A stretch of DNA of 64,000 nucleotides from Mytilinidion resinicola. Lineage: Eukaryota > Ascomycota > Dothideomycetes > Mytilinidiales > Mytilinidiaceae. The notes under the pieces are model-generated. The model ran no database searches, had not been told where the DNA came from, and saw only the letters and a list, made by a program, of their open reading frames with translations. Both the position numbers and the translations under genes were made by a program. The stretch is from contig NW_022985453.1 of NCBI RefSeq assembly GCF_010093595.1, positions 394,420-458,419 of the forward strand. Direction: 5' to 3'. Below are positions 54,741 through 64,000 of this stretch, in pieces (within the stretch, counting starts at the first letter, position 1; every line of letters begins with the position of its first letter).

Positions 54741-56530
54741 ATTGATTGGTTGACTGAAGCTGGTCTAACTTTGCCGGTGGTGGTATGGCGCTGCTGTTGA
54801 GGTTACTTCTTGAAAAATGCTCCGCTGGGAGCCCATCCCCGATGGATTGTTCATGAGCGTTCCAGTACAAGGTGAATGTAGTGCCGCTTTCGCCGGAACG
54901 CCACCTATGTGGAATTTGCCACTCGCAGAAAAGGGGTGAATATGCGCCTCAAAAACCATAATCTTCCCAGACCGCTAATTGAGGCTCTGGGGACATTGAA
55001 ATACCCGGTCTCAATTTTTGGGCGTGTGAGAGGACATCATGCGGTTGCGCGTATACGATGAGGCGACACCCACTGCGGAGGGCAATCTGAACTGTGTTGA
55101 GCTTTACATTGTGCTAAAGATTTTTGGACCTATTGAAGGACTGATCGCGGTGATACATACTTGGAAAAGGGAAGGGCAATACAATGAGCAATTTGGGCCC
55201 TATGAATCTAAACATTCTTCTACACATTTTGCCAGGCATCTACAGCCGCTAGAAGGCCTCTAATAGACCTAGAATTTGGCGGTACGATGTCAAGATCAAT
55301 GCGTCCGAACTTGCACTTCCGTATTACCTGTCGATTTGGCATGCGCTTGGAGTCCTCCGTCTAGCTCATACTCTCACAATTACATGGATGGACAATATAG
55401 GGTCTGTAGAACTTGAAATCGCCCATCAAGATTTTAGGTATGTTAAGAGACATATCGCGGCGGCAACCATATAGCAAAAGATGAAGCGATTGGCTGGGGT
55501 TTGGGAGCTCGCTAAAATCCCTGCATGGTATCACGTGACCTCGACTTGATGATTCCCAACCCTCCGTCAGTTCGCGACACCAAAGACATCATTTTGCTAC
55601 CATGCTGCCGCCGACTGGGGTACCTTGAAGCGTCATAATCCCTAGGGACGGATGTCACTCTCTCGGAAGGACAGATCAGACGCGAGTAGATATCAAAGCG
55701 TGGTAGCTATCTTACCGTGGCCAGGGGACCCATGGAGCACTATCTCATCTCTAGCTGACAAGCTTTTCATTTGAAGTCTGTGGAACTTGACATCCGTACC
55801 TACGATTTTTGGATAATCAAAGGACTCCTTACGATGACAGCCACATGGCAAGTATGTTGATGAGCAGGGAGTGTAATTTGAAACGCATTGATCTTGACAT
55901 TCACCTTTGAAATTTATGGGTAATCAGAGGGCTCCATACGGTGACAACCGCATGGCAAAGGCGTGGATAAGAAGGGTGTACAATCTGAACCGCATTGATT
56001 GTGACATGGCCTCTGCCACTCTTGACTCTGTTAAAGGACTCCCTGCAGTGACAGACCTGCAGCAATCAAAAGGCTACACTCACCTGATATCAGTGCATCC
56101 TCCGTGGTTCTTTCATATTCAGGCAACGTCTAGTGGTTTATGATACTACATGAAGTAGTAATTCCAACAAAAGAGACTTCAGTCTCCGGCATAAAGCCAG
56201 AAAACCAATGCCCCCTTCTTGCAAGCGACACCGGCCACCGGTACGCCCCCTAGTCTGCGTGGCCTGGTTAGCCCGTGTACCCGTCAGACTTCCGCCCCTC
56301 TATCCGCCTCTTCTGCTCAAACGACTTAATGGCCAAACACCAGCTGCCCGTCCGCCGACGCCTTCAGATACGCCTTGCCCCCGTTACCCACCCCCAACGT
56401 GATCCCCCGTCAACATCACGCATCTAGGACACACCACTCAGGTTAGAAGCGCGGGGGGCGAAGGTTGAGTATCAGAGCGTCGGCGTAGTGGCATACTGGG
56501 CTCACCCTGCGTGAGCTCCACCCCCATCCC
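54741..56530. repeat. Spacer with ~105-bp repeats
   Basis: Near 55820, 55928 and 56031, cores of the form AAAGGACTCCTTACGATGACAG recur at 103-108 bases, each preceded within about 100 bases by a TTGACATCC-type block. A related core lies near 55135. From 56190 to 56530 the sequence is C-rich and holds no gene I can support. The 78-codon plus-strand frame near 55907 is within the repeats. Confidence 0.6.
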
Positions 56531-57374
56531 TCATACCCGCCACTCCGCCGCCGTGTCCTCCGTGCACGCTCGGAGGGCCTCCACCAGCACGTCGGCCTTC
56601 TCTCGGGCGTCCTCTGGGTGGAGAATCACCAGATCCTGGATGCTGTGCAGGCCTTGCTCACGCAGCGTTGTGCAAAACGTGGCAAACAGTCTGTCGCGGA
56701 GCGCTTCGAAGAATGGGTCTTTACGCGCGCGGCCTCCTGACGACACAATGAGGGGTACCCACGAGGCGATCAGGGATCCAGGGTCTTTATATCGTTGGCA
56801 GTATGTGTCCAAAAGCATCCAGACGTGACCGTAGCCGAACTGGCTTCTGGTCAAATCAAGGACCCACCAGCGCGGGATAGGGCCGGGGAACTTGACTGTG
56901 ACGACGGTGTGTATGTATGCGTCCTGCTGGCAGAGCACGTCCTTCTTGAAGAGGGGGATCGCTTTCTCAGGCCGGACGGCAAGCGTGAGGAGTTTGAACT
57001 GAGCGCCTACGTAGATTTGTTAGTATTAGCACGTACAGAGCATCGCATGGGCTGTGTTAGAAGTGCATACCTTTGAATGCTTCTAGCAGAATTCTTGCCA
57101 TAATCTGCGGTGCATGGTCGCATTGCTCGCGGTTCAAGATCGCCCGAATGTTCTCAGCGGCCAAGTCAAGGCCTGGAGGGACAAAAGGAACAATTCCTAG
57201 ACCCCAGGGTGCCTTTCCCGAGCTTTCGACTGCTGGTTCCTCTATATCTGGCTTCTCTATATCCAGGCCCCATTCCTTGATAGTGCGTAGATTGTGTCCC
57301 TCAAGGACGACATCCCACGCGACGCCGAGGATTTCCGCAACTTTGTCCAAGTGGTCGTCGAGGTGGTCAGACAT
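56531..57374 (-). CDS. Cys-His-Asp family protein, copy 14 (subgroup A)
   Basis: Exons 57071-57374 and 56531-57006 (intron 64 nt, GTATGC...CGTAG, phase 1) give 259 residues. The start is MSDHLDDHLDK at 57374; an upstream in-frame extension is rich in Ser/Arg and not shared. Cys85 lies in NREQCDHAPQIMARILLEAF, His134 in YIHTVVTVKFPG, and Asp152 with Gln157 in LDLTRSQFGYGHVW. The linker after the intron (AQFKLLTLAVRPEKAIPLF) is longer than in copy 13. The N-terminus has an acidic Pro/Glu repeat (DIEKPDIEEPAVE). No defects. Confidence 0.77.
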
Positions 57375-58393
57375 ATTGCTAGTTATGGCGCGAAGATGTC
57401 GAGAAGTGTGTGCTTTAGGTCGTCGTGATGCTGGGTGTTTTGATTGAGTTTGTTTTTGGAGTTGGCCGCTAGAAAAGGTTGTGGGGAACACAGGCCACCA
57501 CGAGTCCCGCCAATAGTGAAGGGACGCGTCTCAACATTGAACTTCACGGTCCTGCCAGGCAGAGAATCATGAAAATTGCCTTATTGGCTTGTTTGTCAAT
57601 GATACTGTTATTAGTGAAGCTCTATTGAATGCCACCAACTGCAACAAAGGCGAGTACAATACAAGCCACACCTTGTAAAATCTGACCATACCAAGAATAA
57701 TTCTACACTGGTACAGTAGGTGCCCAAAGAATCTGTTCAGATGCGTCTCTAGTTTGCCAACACGTCTTCGACGACGAGTCTAAATCGAGGTCATGAGCCG
57801 GCCACTTGTGACTCTACACTTCTTGAAAACGTCCTTGATTAGCCGATATCGCTGTCTGGAGAAACTCTAGCATGCAGCCCGCTCCTAGTCAAACTCTCAT
57901 CCAAGTTCCAGTCCTGCAAACGCTACGTCTGGTTTAGATCCTGGAAACCCGGTAGAGGCATCTCGAGTAGCGGCAGCGCACGGGCAAGAGGTTCATGAGG
58001 CCGCCTCGTTGGCGAAACCTTGGTCTGCTTGGAGAATTTAGCAATCGTGTACGGAGAAGACCGTTTCTTGCATCCTGAGAATAGACTATGTATGCAGTCC
58101 GTCGTGGTAGTGGTTGGTGTTGGGATGACGCGAGCGTCAGTGATGTGATTCGCGCGTCTCGCTGGTGGAATCGATCTAGTATTGCCTCCAGGCGTTAGAA
58201 CACGTGAATAAGGTGTTCCTCGAAGTTGAGACGAAAGAGTTGAGATGAGACCCCTCATTGTGGCCGTCAAAATTGGATTGTCTTGGCGCTCTGGAGTTTC
58301 CTCAAAACAGAGCCCACACGCCGTAGCCCAGCAAGCAGCATCACACACAGCGCCAGACCGCACATTCACACATCCACGCCATAATTCTTCAAT
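57375..58393. promoter_or_regulatory. Divergent intergenic region between copies 14 and 15
   Basis: About 1 kb between diverging start codons. It must include both promoters. The minus-strand frames near 57923-58597 are shadows of copy 15 or low-complexity sequence. I see no other feature. Confidence 0.35.
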
Positions 58394-59270
58394 ATGCCGT
58401 CTTTCATCTTCCCCCCAAGCTTCACCGCCGCCCACTTCGAACGTGTCGTCAAGCAGTTCGTCGAGCCGGCCTGGCAGGAAGTCGCCGAGGCCATCTACCC
58501 CGTCATCATCACGTCCTGTCGAGAGTTGCCAGAGGCCGAGTGCAAAATGCCGATAGGAGCGGGACGCCAACGCCTGGAGTCGCGCCGAGTGCTGCAAGTC
58601 GACGGCCAGTGGGCGGGTCCTGGGCGTGGGATGGCCACCGTGCTACTCAACCCCGAGGTGACCAGGGCCATTTTGAACCGGAACGCATGCGAAGCCGCCC
58701 CAAAGATCATGGGACCGATCGTGGAGAAGGTCTTCCGGGGTATGCAATCAGTCCTGCTGGGCGTGTTGTTGATTGGACCAATAATGCTGACTATTATTCG
58801 TAGACTACGCCAACGTCGAAGTCCTCACGATGCCTGTGCGCCCGCGCCTCGTCGTCCAGTTCCCTCACGACAAGGACCAGGGTTCATACCTCCATTGTGT
58901 CTTCAAGGTCACGTTCCGAAACAGCGAGGTCTGGTTTTTGGACCTGACGTATACCCAGTTTGGGTTCGAATCCTGCTGGGCACCGCAGAGGGAGTACCGC
59001 GGCCTGTATCAAAACTGGGTTTTCGACAAGGATCAAGACTTTTGCCGCCCGTTAGACGCGAACTACAAGATGTATGGCAATTTGCCTGCCGACGACCGCC
59101 AGCTCAACGACCTTTTGCGAGAGTCCTTACGCGCGGAGTTCTCGCGGTTTCGTCGAGAACGCGGCAAGAACATCCACCAAATGGTCGACAATGGCCAAGA
59201 ACTTCGGGCCTTGTTTCGCGAGCTGAGACGTTGTGCAGATGAGGTGGTGGCGGATCTCGCGCATGGTTGA
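58394..59270 (+). CDS. Cys-His-Asp family protein, copy 15 (subgroup A)
   Basis: Exons 58394-58739 and 58804-59270 (intron 64 nt, GTATGC...CGTAG, phase 1) give 270 residues. It starts MPSFIFPPSF, with the helix VVKQFVEPAWQEVAEAIYPV. Cys99 lies in RNACEAAPKIMGPIVEKVF, with Glu after the Cys, as in copy 13. His146 lies in SYLHCVFKVTF, and Asp162 with Gln167 in LDLTYTQFGFESCW. A tRNA-like GGTTCGAATCC at 58960-58970 is just part of the coding sequence for this last motif. The C-terminus is a charged helix (RELRRCADEVVADLAHG). Copy 13 is the closest relative, differing in having kept the intron. It is the last member at the right end of the cluster. Confidence 0.8.
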
Positions 59271-59560
59271 CCCTTCAGGCCGCCCCCATAGCTGGTCACC
59301 AATGCTCTTCGTGTCTGTTCTTGCTTCAAACTCGCTTTGGTCGGTTGCTAGTAGGTGTATGCTGAACGCAAGCCAAATGTCTTGTGCGGGCACCAGCGCA
59401 AGGCTTGGTTGACATAGACATGTTGCTCGGTGGAAGTTGGTGTTTATCCTGTAAGACGCTCAAGAGGAGGACGAGGTGGGGTGAGGAGATGGGGGTTTTT
59501 GGATAGTCTGATGGGTACACGGGTTCACCAGGCCGCACGGACTGAAGAGGAGGGCATTGG
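59271..59560. other. 3' flank of copy 15
   Basis: A short stretch before the large satellite array. Nothing is recognised in it. Confidence 0.3.
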
Positions 59561-61340
59561 TCATCTGGCTTTACGCTGGAGACTGAAGCCTTCCAAGTGC
59601 TGCTTTGCGTACTTGTCGCTACCGTCTAGAGTCTCTTGACATGCTTCTACAAATCCAAATAGGATGACAAGTTCTGCAGTACGTCTATCTAGCCCCAGCT
59701 CTTTGCACACGGTTGACACCTCCGTATAGCAACCATTTGGGCTCACAGTGAGTACTGAAGCCCTCTCTGCATGTTATTGCGCGCTTCTTATCACCGTCTA
59801 GAGGCCGTCAACATGGTGAAAGCTATGCGGGTGGAAGTCAAGGTCCCGAGCACGACTATCAAACCGCACCTCATTACACCTTTTCTAGGCCTAATTTCCG
59901 CTATCTCCTACGTTCACAATAGAATTGAAGCCGCTTTTACATGCATTTGCACGCTACTTATTGCTGTCTAGAGATCCTTAACATACTACATGTTATGCGA
60001 GTTGGATATCGACGTCCTGAGCATGCATATCAAACCGCAGCTCGCTACGCCTCTTCTACGCCTAATTTCCGCTATTTTCTGGGTTCACATCGAGAATTGA
60101 AGCCTGCTCTAGGTGCGTTTGCCCGCTAGTTGTCGCCGTCTAGTACGCCTCCATATGCTGCCAGCGATGCGAGTAAATTGTCAAGTTCTAGAGTCCGCGC
60201 ATCAAGTCGCAGTTTCTAACAACTCTTCCACGCCTGCATTCTACAATCTCCTGGCTCTACCCCGAGAACTGCATCCTATTCTATATCGCTTTACTTCTCA
60301 CTAGTCGCCGTTTAGAGTCCTTCAGTATACCAACAGCTATGCGTGTAGGATGTCAAAACCCGGAGCACAAACATCAGACCGCAGCCATCTACTCTTCTTC
60401 TACGCCTATTTTCTGCAACTTCCTGGCTATACGCCGCGAATTGAATGGATTTATGCATGCAATTGCATGCGTCTCGTCGCCGTCTAGTATCCCTCAACAT
60501 GCTACTAGCCCGCGGATAGAATGTCAAGCTTTGAAGCACGTGTTTCAAGCCGTAGTTTCCTACATCTCTCTGGGACGTTAGCACAGCAGTCTTTTGGCCG
60601 TATGTCAGAGATGGAAGCTTCGTATGTATGCATTTACCTACCGCTGGCCATCGGTTGGCTGTGCTCAACATACTATCGGCTATTCAGATACAAGTCACGT
60701 TCTAGAGCACGTGTTTCAAGCAGTAATTTAACACATCTCATCAACACGCTAGCACAGCAGTCATTTGACAGCATACCGGAAATGAAAGCTTCCTAAGCAC
60801 GCTATTGCTTACTACTAGCAATCGTTTGGCTTGCCTCGGCCTGTTCGAACGCATTCAAGTGCGACGTCACGTTCCGGAGCACGTGTTTCGAGCCGTAGCT
60901 TTACTCATCCCCTCGACACGTCACCACAGCAGTCGTTTGACTGCGTGCTGGAGATGGGAGCTTCCTAAGTAAGTTTCGCTTACTGTTAGCAATCGTTTGG
61001 CATGTCTCGACATGTTACCATGCATTCGAGTACAATGTCACGTTCTAGAGCACGTGTTTTAAGCCGCAGCTTTACGCATCTCCTCCACACGTGACTATAG
61101 CAGTCGTTTAACTGCATGCTCAAAATAGAAGCTTCCTATACACACAACTGCTTACAGCTAGCCATCGTTTGTCTGCCCTCAACAAGCTCGTAGACATCTA
61201 AATACGATGTCACGTTCCAGAGCGGCTACATCAAGCAGCTACTTCCTTCACCTCTTTCAGAACAGCTTTTAGCCATCTTCCAACCTCACGCTGTAAACGG
61301 AAACCGCTCATTCATGGTTTTGCATGCTGCTAGCCGCCGC
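59561..61340. repeat. Tandem repeat, ~171-bp unit, about 10 copies
   Basis: Cores of the form GCCGTCTAGAGTCCTTCAACATG, or later GCAATCGTTTGGCATGTCTCG, lie near 59620, 59795, 59963, 60129, 60304, 60478, 60646, 60816, 60990, 61160 and 61334. The intervals are 166-175 bases. Further shared blocks are GAGCACGTGTTTCAAGCCG, ACGCATCTCCTCCACACG, and GAAGCTTCCTAAG or GAATTGAAGCC. The later units also have AGCAGTCGTTTGACTGC. Several short plus-strand frames here are repeat by-products. Confidence 0.82.
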
Positions 61341-62400
61341 TTGGCCTGCCTCAACTTACTACTGAATTGTGAGCAGGATGTCAAGCTCCCGAGCCCTTAT
61401 TTTGAACTACAGGTTTTCGGACCCTTTTGATAGTCTTTAGCGTCGTCTGAATGCCTCTGGCTCTATATTCTAATATCAATTAACATGTCAAGATTTCGGG
61501 CATGTATTATGAAACGTAGCGTTCTGCAACTGTTTGAAGCATGGTTGCCACCGTCCGAGTGCCCTTGGCTTACGAGTGAATGTGAGGAGGATGTCAAAGC
61601 CTCGAGTCCGCATATTACACCACAGCGCTCTGCATCGCTTTGACAGCTGCTTGCTGCTGCACGAGTGCCCTCGGCTAACAAGTGAATGTTCAGGTAGGAT
61701 GTCAAAGTCTCGAGCTCCTATATCGAATCGCATCTTTGGCAACTGTTCGGCACCGTCTGAATGCCTTTGACGAATGATTAGAAGGCTAATTACGATCTTA
61801 AAGCCTCCGGTATTCATATTTCACCCCGCTTTTCTGAATTTCTTTGACACTTGCTTACGACCGCCAGGAATCATCCGACGAACAGATTGAGGACCGACCA
61901 AGAGGTATAACTCTTAGAAGCGTATATCAGATCGCATCCTTGTTAATATTTTTGACGTCCTTTGCCTTCGCCAGACTTCCTCTGACTAGCGATTGAATAA
62001 CAAGACACGATGTAAGAGCATCGACTCCGTGAATTAGAACGCAGCCAGGAATATGAGTTTGACACCTGCTTGCCGCCGCCAGGCATCCTCCGGTGACTGA
62101 TTGGTGAATTAACTACGATGTCAAAGTTTCGAGCCATCAAATTAGATCGCGGCCACGAAGAGTGTTTGGTACCCGCTCGCCGCCGCCAGGTATCCTCCGG
62201 CTACAGATTGACGAACGAACTACAATGTCAAAGTTTCAAGCCCTCAAATTAGATCGCAGCCACGAATAGCGTTTTTACAGCCGCTTGGCGCCGTTGGACA
62301 TCATCTGGTGACTGATTAGTGAATCAACTACAATGTCAAAGTGTCAAGTCTTCAGATCATATCACAGCTTCGCCCCGCCGTTTCACTCCTTCAAAACGCT
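61341..62400. repeat. Tandem repeat, ~107-bp unit, about 10 copies
   Basis: This continues directly from the 171-bp array with a shorter period. Cores lie near 61440, 61548, 61656, 61746, 61862, 61968, 62072, 62180 and 62288, at 90-116 bases and most often 104-108. A unit reads GCCGCCAGGTATCCTCCGG, then GATTGACGAACGAACTAC, then AATGTCAAAGTTTCGAGCC, then AAATTAGATCGCAGCCACGA. The last three units are the most alike. Confidence 0.82.
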
Positions 62401-63596
62401 GGATGGACCCCCCAGGCGTACGAAAGTGAAGCCGGACGTGATGTAAATAGCTAAAGCACGCATATAGAGTCTAGCGTTTGTGTGGAGTATAGATCACAGC
62501 GTCGGATCTCTTGCATAGTGTTCATGTGTATGATTGTGAGCCAGCGGACCTCTAACGACGAGAAGGAGAAGTCAAAGAGTTGTTAGACATTTGTTGATTT
62601 GGAGGCAGCAAGGGACAGATTGAATACTTTAAGATTCAGGCGTAGCGGCGTACGCAATTGCGCATGGCTATGTACGCTTGAGACCCCCCGGCGGTGTCGC
62701 GATTAAGATAGCCCGGATGTAGGAAGCAAGAGCTGGTGGATTAAGAAGGCGTTACAGACCAAGGAAATCAAGTGTATTTGGAAGCCTATCACTATTTGAG
62801 CGCTGGGAGGTACGGAATTGCACATCACGATGCACCCTCGAGACACTCCTAGAGGAATCATGAACGGTGTAAGACTGAGAGGTCTTGAACCGTCGTCAAA
62901 GCGGTTTTCGATTGTGGAGGTTGTTTTATAAGCGATCTGAGAGGCTTCGCAATCTGTTCGGCCTTCGAATTTTTTGCTGGAGGACACTCAGTGCTGTCAC
63001 ACTTCGCGCGCCTGAGAGGCTTCCAATGCTGCAGATTGAAGACGTGCTGAATCGCAAGACCAACCTAACAGTCGCCATCACTGCGTGAATGTTAGATCCC
63101 TGGGGGGGTCACAGCGCAAGCCGTCGGGCTACATGATGGACGCGGGGCACGGCAAGCCGAACGGCTTCCGTGGTGCAGATTGACGAGCCGATGACATCTC
63201 CTCTTGGCCCGGGCGGCTGAACTGCTGCAGGCCGACACTGAGATCGCAGCGGAGACTGGAGTGCACGTGCCGCCTACAATGCTACGTGGGCGCTCCTTGG
63301 ACATCGACATAGGAGTAACAGAAGCAATTGACAGTGGTGACAGTCCTGAGCGTCCTTCAGTCATGCTCCTTGCGTCCCAAAACGGGTGCAGGAAAGCCCC
63401 AAGAAGCTGTGCATGTGCGCGCGGTCCGCCTCAAACAATCTCGCCAGCCTGCTGCCTCGGACATCTATGTGCCCATCCGCAGGAGCATCGGAAACTTCCG
63501 CTGCCACACTGTACAGGCCAGGCAACCACTGCCTACCACCCCTGTCGGTCCATTAGCGTCGATTACTAATCACTCACTTAATTTTCTTCCAGATCC
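62401..63596. other. Decaying repeats, no gene seen
   Basis: Two loosely related blocks (GCGTACGCAATTGCGCATGG near 62647 and GGTACGGAATTGCACATCACG near 62810) share a GAGACnCnC part and lie about 165 bases apart. Two more, near 63010 and 63165 (GGCTTCC...TGCAGATTGA), follow. Open frames near 63204-63603 on the plus strand overlap one another and show no domain. Confidence 0.4.
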
Positions 63597-63603
63597 TATA
63601 TAA
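63597..63603 (+). promoter_or_regulatory. TATA box
   Basis: TATATAA about 55 bases before the ATG at 63658, followed by a pyrimidine-rich leader (CCTCCTACCCAGCTCC). This is a typical fungal core promoter layout. Confidence 0.6.
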
Positions 63604-63657
63604 GCCTCCTACCCAGCTCCAACCTTCTGTCTTCAACAAGCTTTTGCACTTCTGTGC

Positions 63658-64000
63658 ATGAGCAGCTCGGGCGACGACGCACTTTCTGCTAAGCCTTGGG
63701 TTATGTTCCTCCCTTTCGAGGACTCGCCCTTAGAGCGCTGGCTTTTTGGCCAGCTCCGCGACGAGTCTCGTGGAAACTCTCCGCATGATGTGGAGTGGAT
63801 GGCCCAACATGTCTACCAATGACATGTGGGAAACCCTTCTCCATCCTCCCTCCATGTCTGCGGGGAACAGTTTTTGGAACACACACACATTTTTCATTGA
63901 CTCACTTGCCTTGTGCAGGTGCTCGAAGAAGAATTCGCTCTACTCCTCACTCAGGTTGAAATTGATGTGAACTCTGATTTCTATAGACGTCTAGCTAGTT
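63658..64000 (+). CDS. Unidentified gene, 5' part, cut by window end
   Basis: From ATG 63658 a frame of 54 residues reads MSSSGDDALSAKPWVMFLPF, then EDSPLERWLFGQLRDE, then HDVEWMAQH, and stops at 63820. An intron probably starts before the stop, but the donor is not obvious. A good branch/acceptor region (TTGACTCAC, then CCTTGTGCAG) ends at 63918. From 63919 a frame of at least 27 codons with coding character (VLEEEFALLLTQVEIDVNSD) stays open to the window end. A TATA box lies upstream. I do not recognise the protein; the two exons are not shown to belong together. Confidence 0.4.

Noticed and set aside
58955..58985. GGTTCGAATCC resembling a tRNA T-arm
   Set aside because: It lies in the coding sequence of copy 15 (QFGFES) and no cloverleaf forms around it.
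22563..59270. Calling the family a named enzyme or effector
   Set aside because: Only the order of Cys, His, Asp and Gln supports an enzyme. No search could be run, and no secretion signal is visible.
24420..62400. Regularly spaced repeats resembling CRISPR arrays
   Set aside because: Units are over 100 bases, the repeated core is degenerate, and the intervals are themselves repeats and not unique spacers. The genome is eukaryotic, judging by its introns.

Overview
The window looks like nuclear DNA of a filamentous ascomycete (Pezizomycotina; a Dothideomycete is my guess, from overall feel and not from a search). The support is short GT-AG introns, mostly 50-80 nt, in nearly every gene, a ribosomal protein S17 gene with two introns, fungal MFS and calcium/proton exchanger genes, a copia gag remnant, and F-box paralogues. 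Coordinates of spliced genes run from start to stop codon; exon boundaries are given in the evidence. All splice sites were assigned by eye and checked for frame.

Left part, 1-18.5 kb: ordinary single-copy genes. These are a DHA1 drug/H+ antiporter (1148-2858, minus), a disordered Ala/Gln-repeat protein (4937-7201, minus), a copia gag remnant (8656-9218, minus), a vacuolar-type Ca2+/H+ exchanger (10721-12326), RPS17 (12774-13419), a DHA2/TRI12-type efflux pump broken by one in-frame TAG (15055-17096), and a short-chain dehydrogenase broken by a one-base frameshift (17671-18455).

Middle and right part, 18.5-63 kb: an accessory region built from three components. (1) Four F-box genes (19.6-29.6 kb), only one of them clearly intact. 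(2) Fifteen members of a protein family I cannot name (copies 1-15, 22.5-59.3 kb, about 250-300 aa). Nearly all have a Cys-Asp/Glu motif at the start of a helix, then a conserved phase-1 intron, then a His, and then an Asp-x-(Thr)-x-x-Gln-Phe-Gly motif. This is the Cys-His-Asp order of transglutaminase-like or papain-like hydrolases, so I infer a cysteine-hydrolase-like fold. (3) Degenerate tandem repeats between the genes, with periods of about 108, 161, 171 and 247 bp. Many of these share a common core in one or the other orientation, close to GAGGCTCTCCAAACGGCGGC.

Several genes carry single nonsense changes or one-base indels. The indels tend to lie in or beside homopolymer runs and may be assembly errors. 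Several of the stops fit C-to-T change, as in repeat-induced point mutation. The last 340 bases hold the 5' part of an unidentified gene with a TATA box. The family of copies 1-15 together with its satellite-like spacers is the best candidate for an undescribed system.
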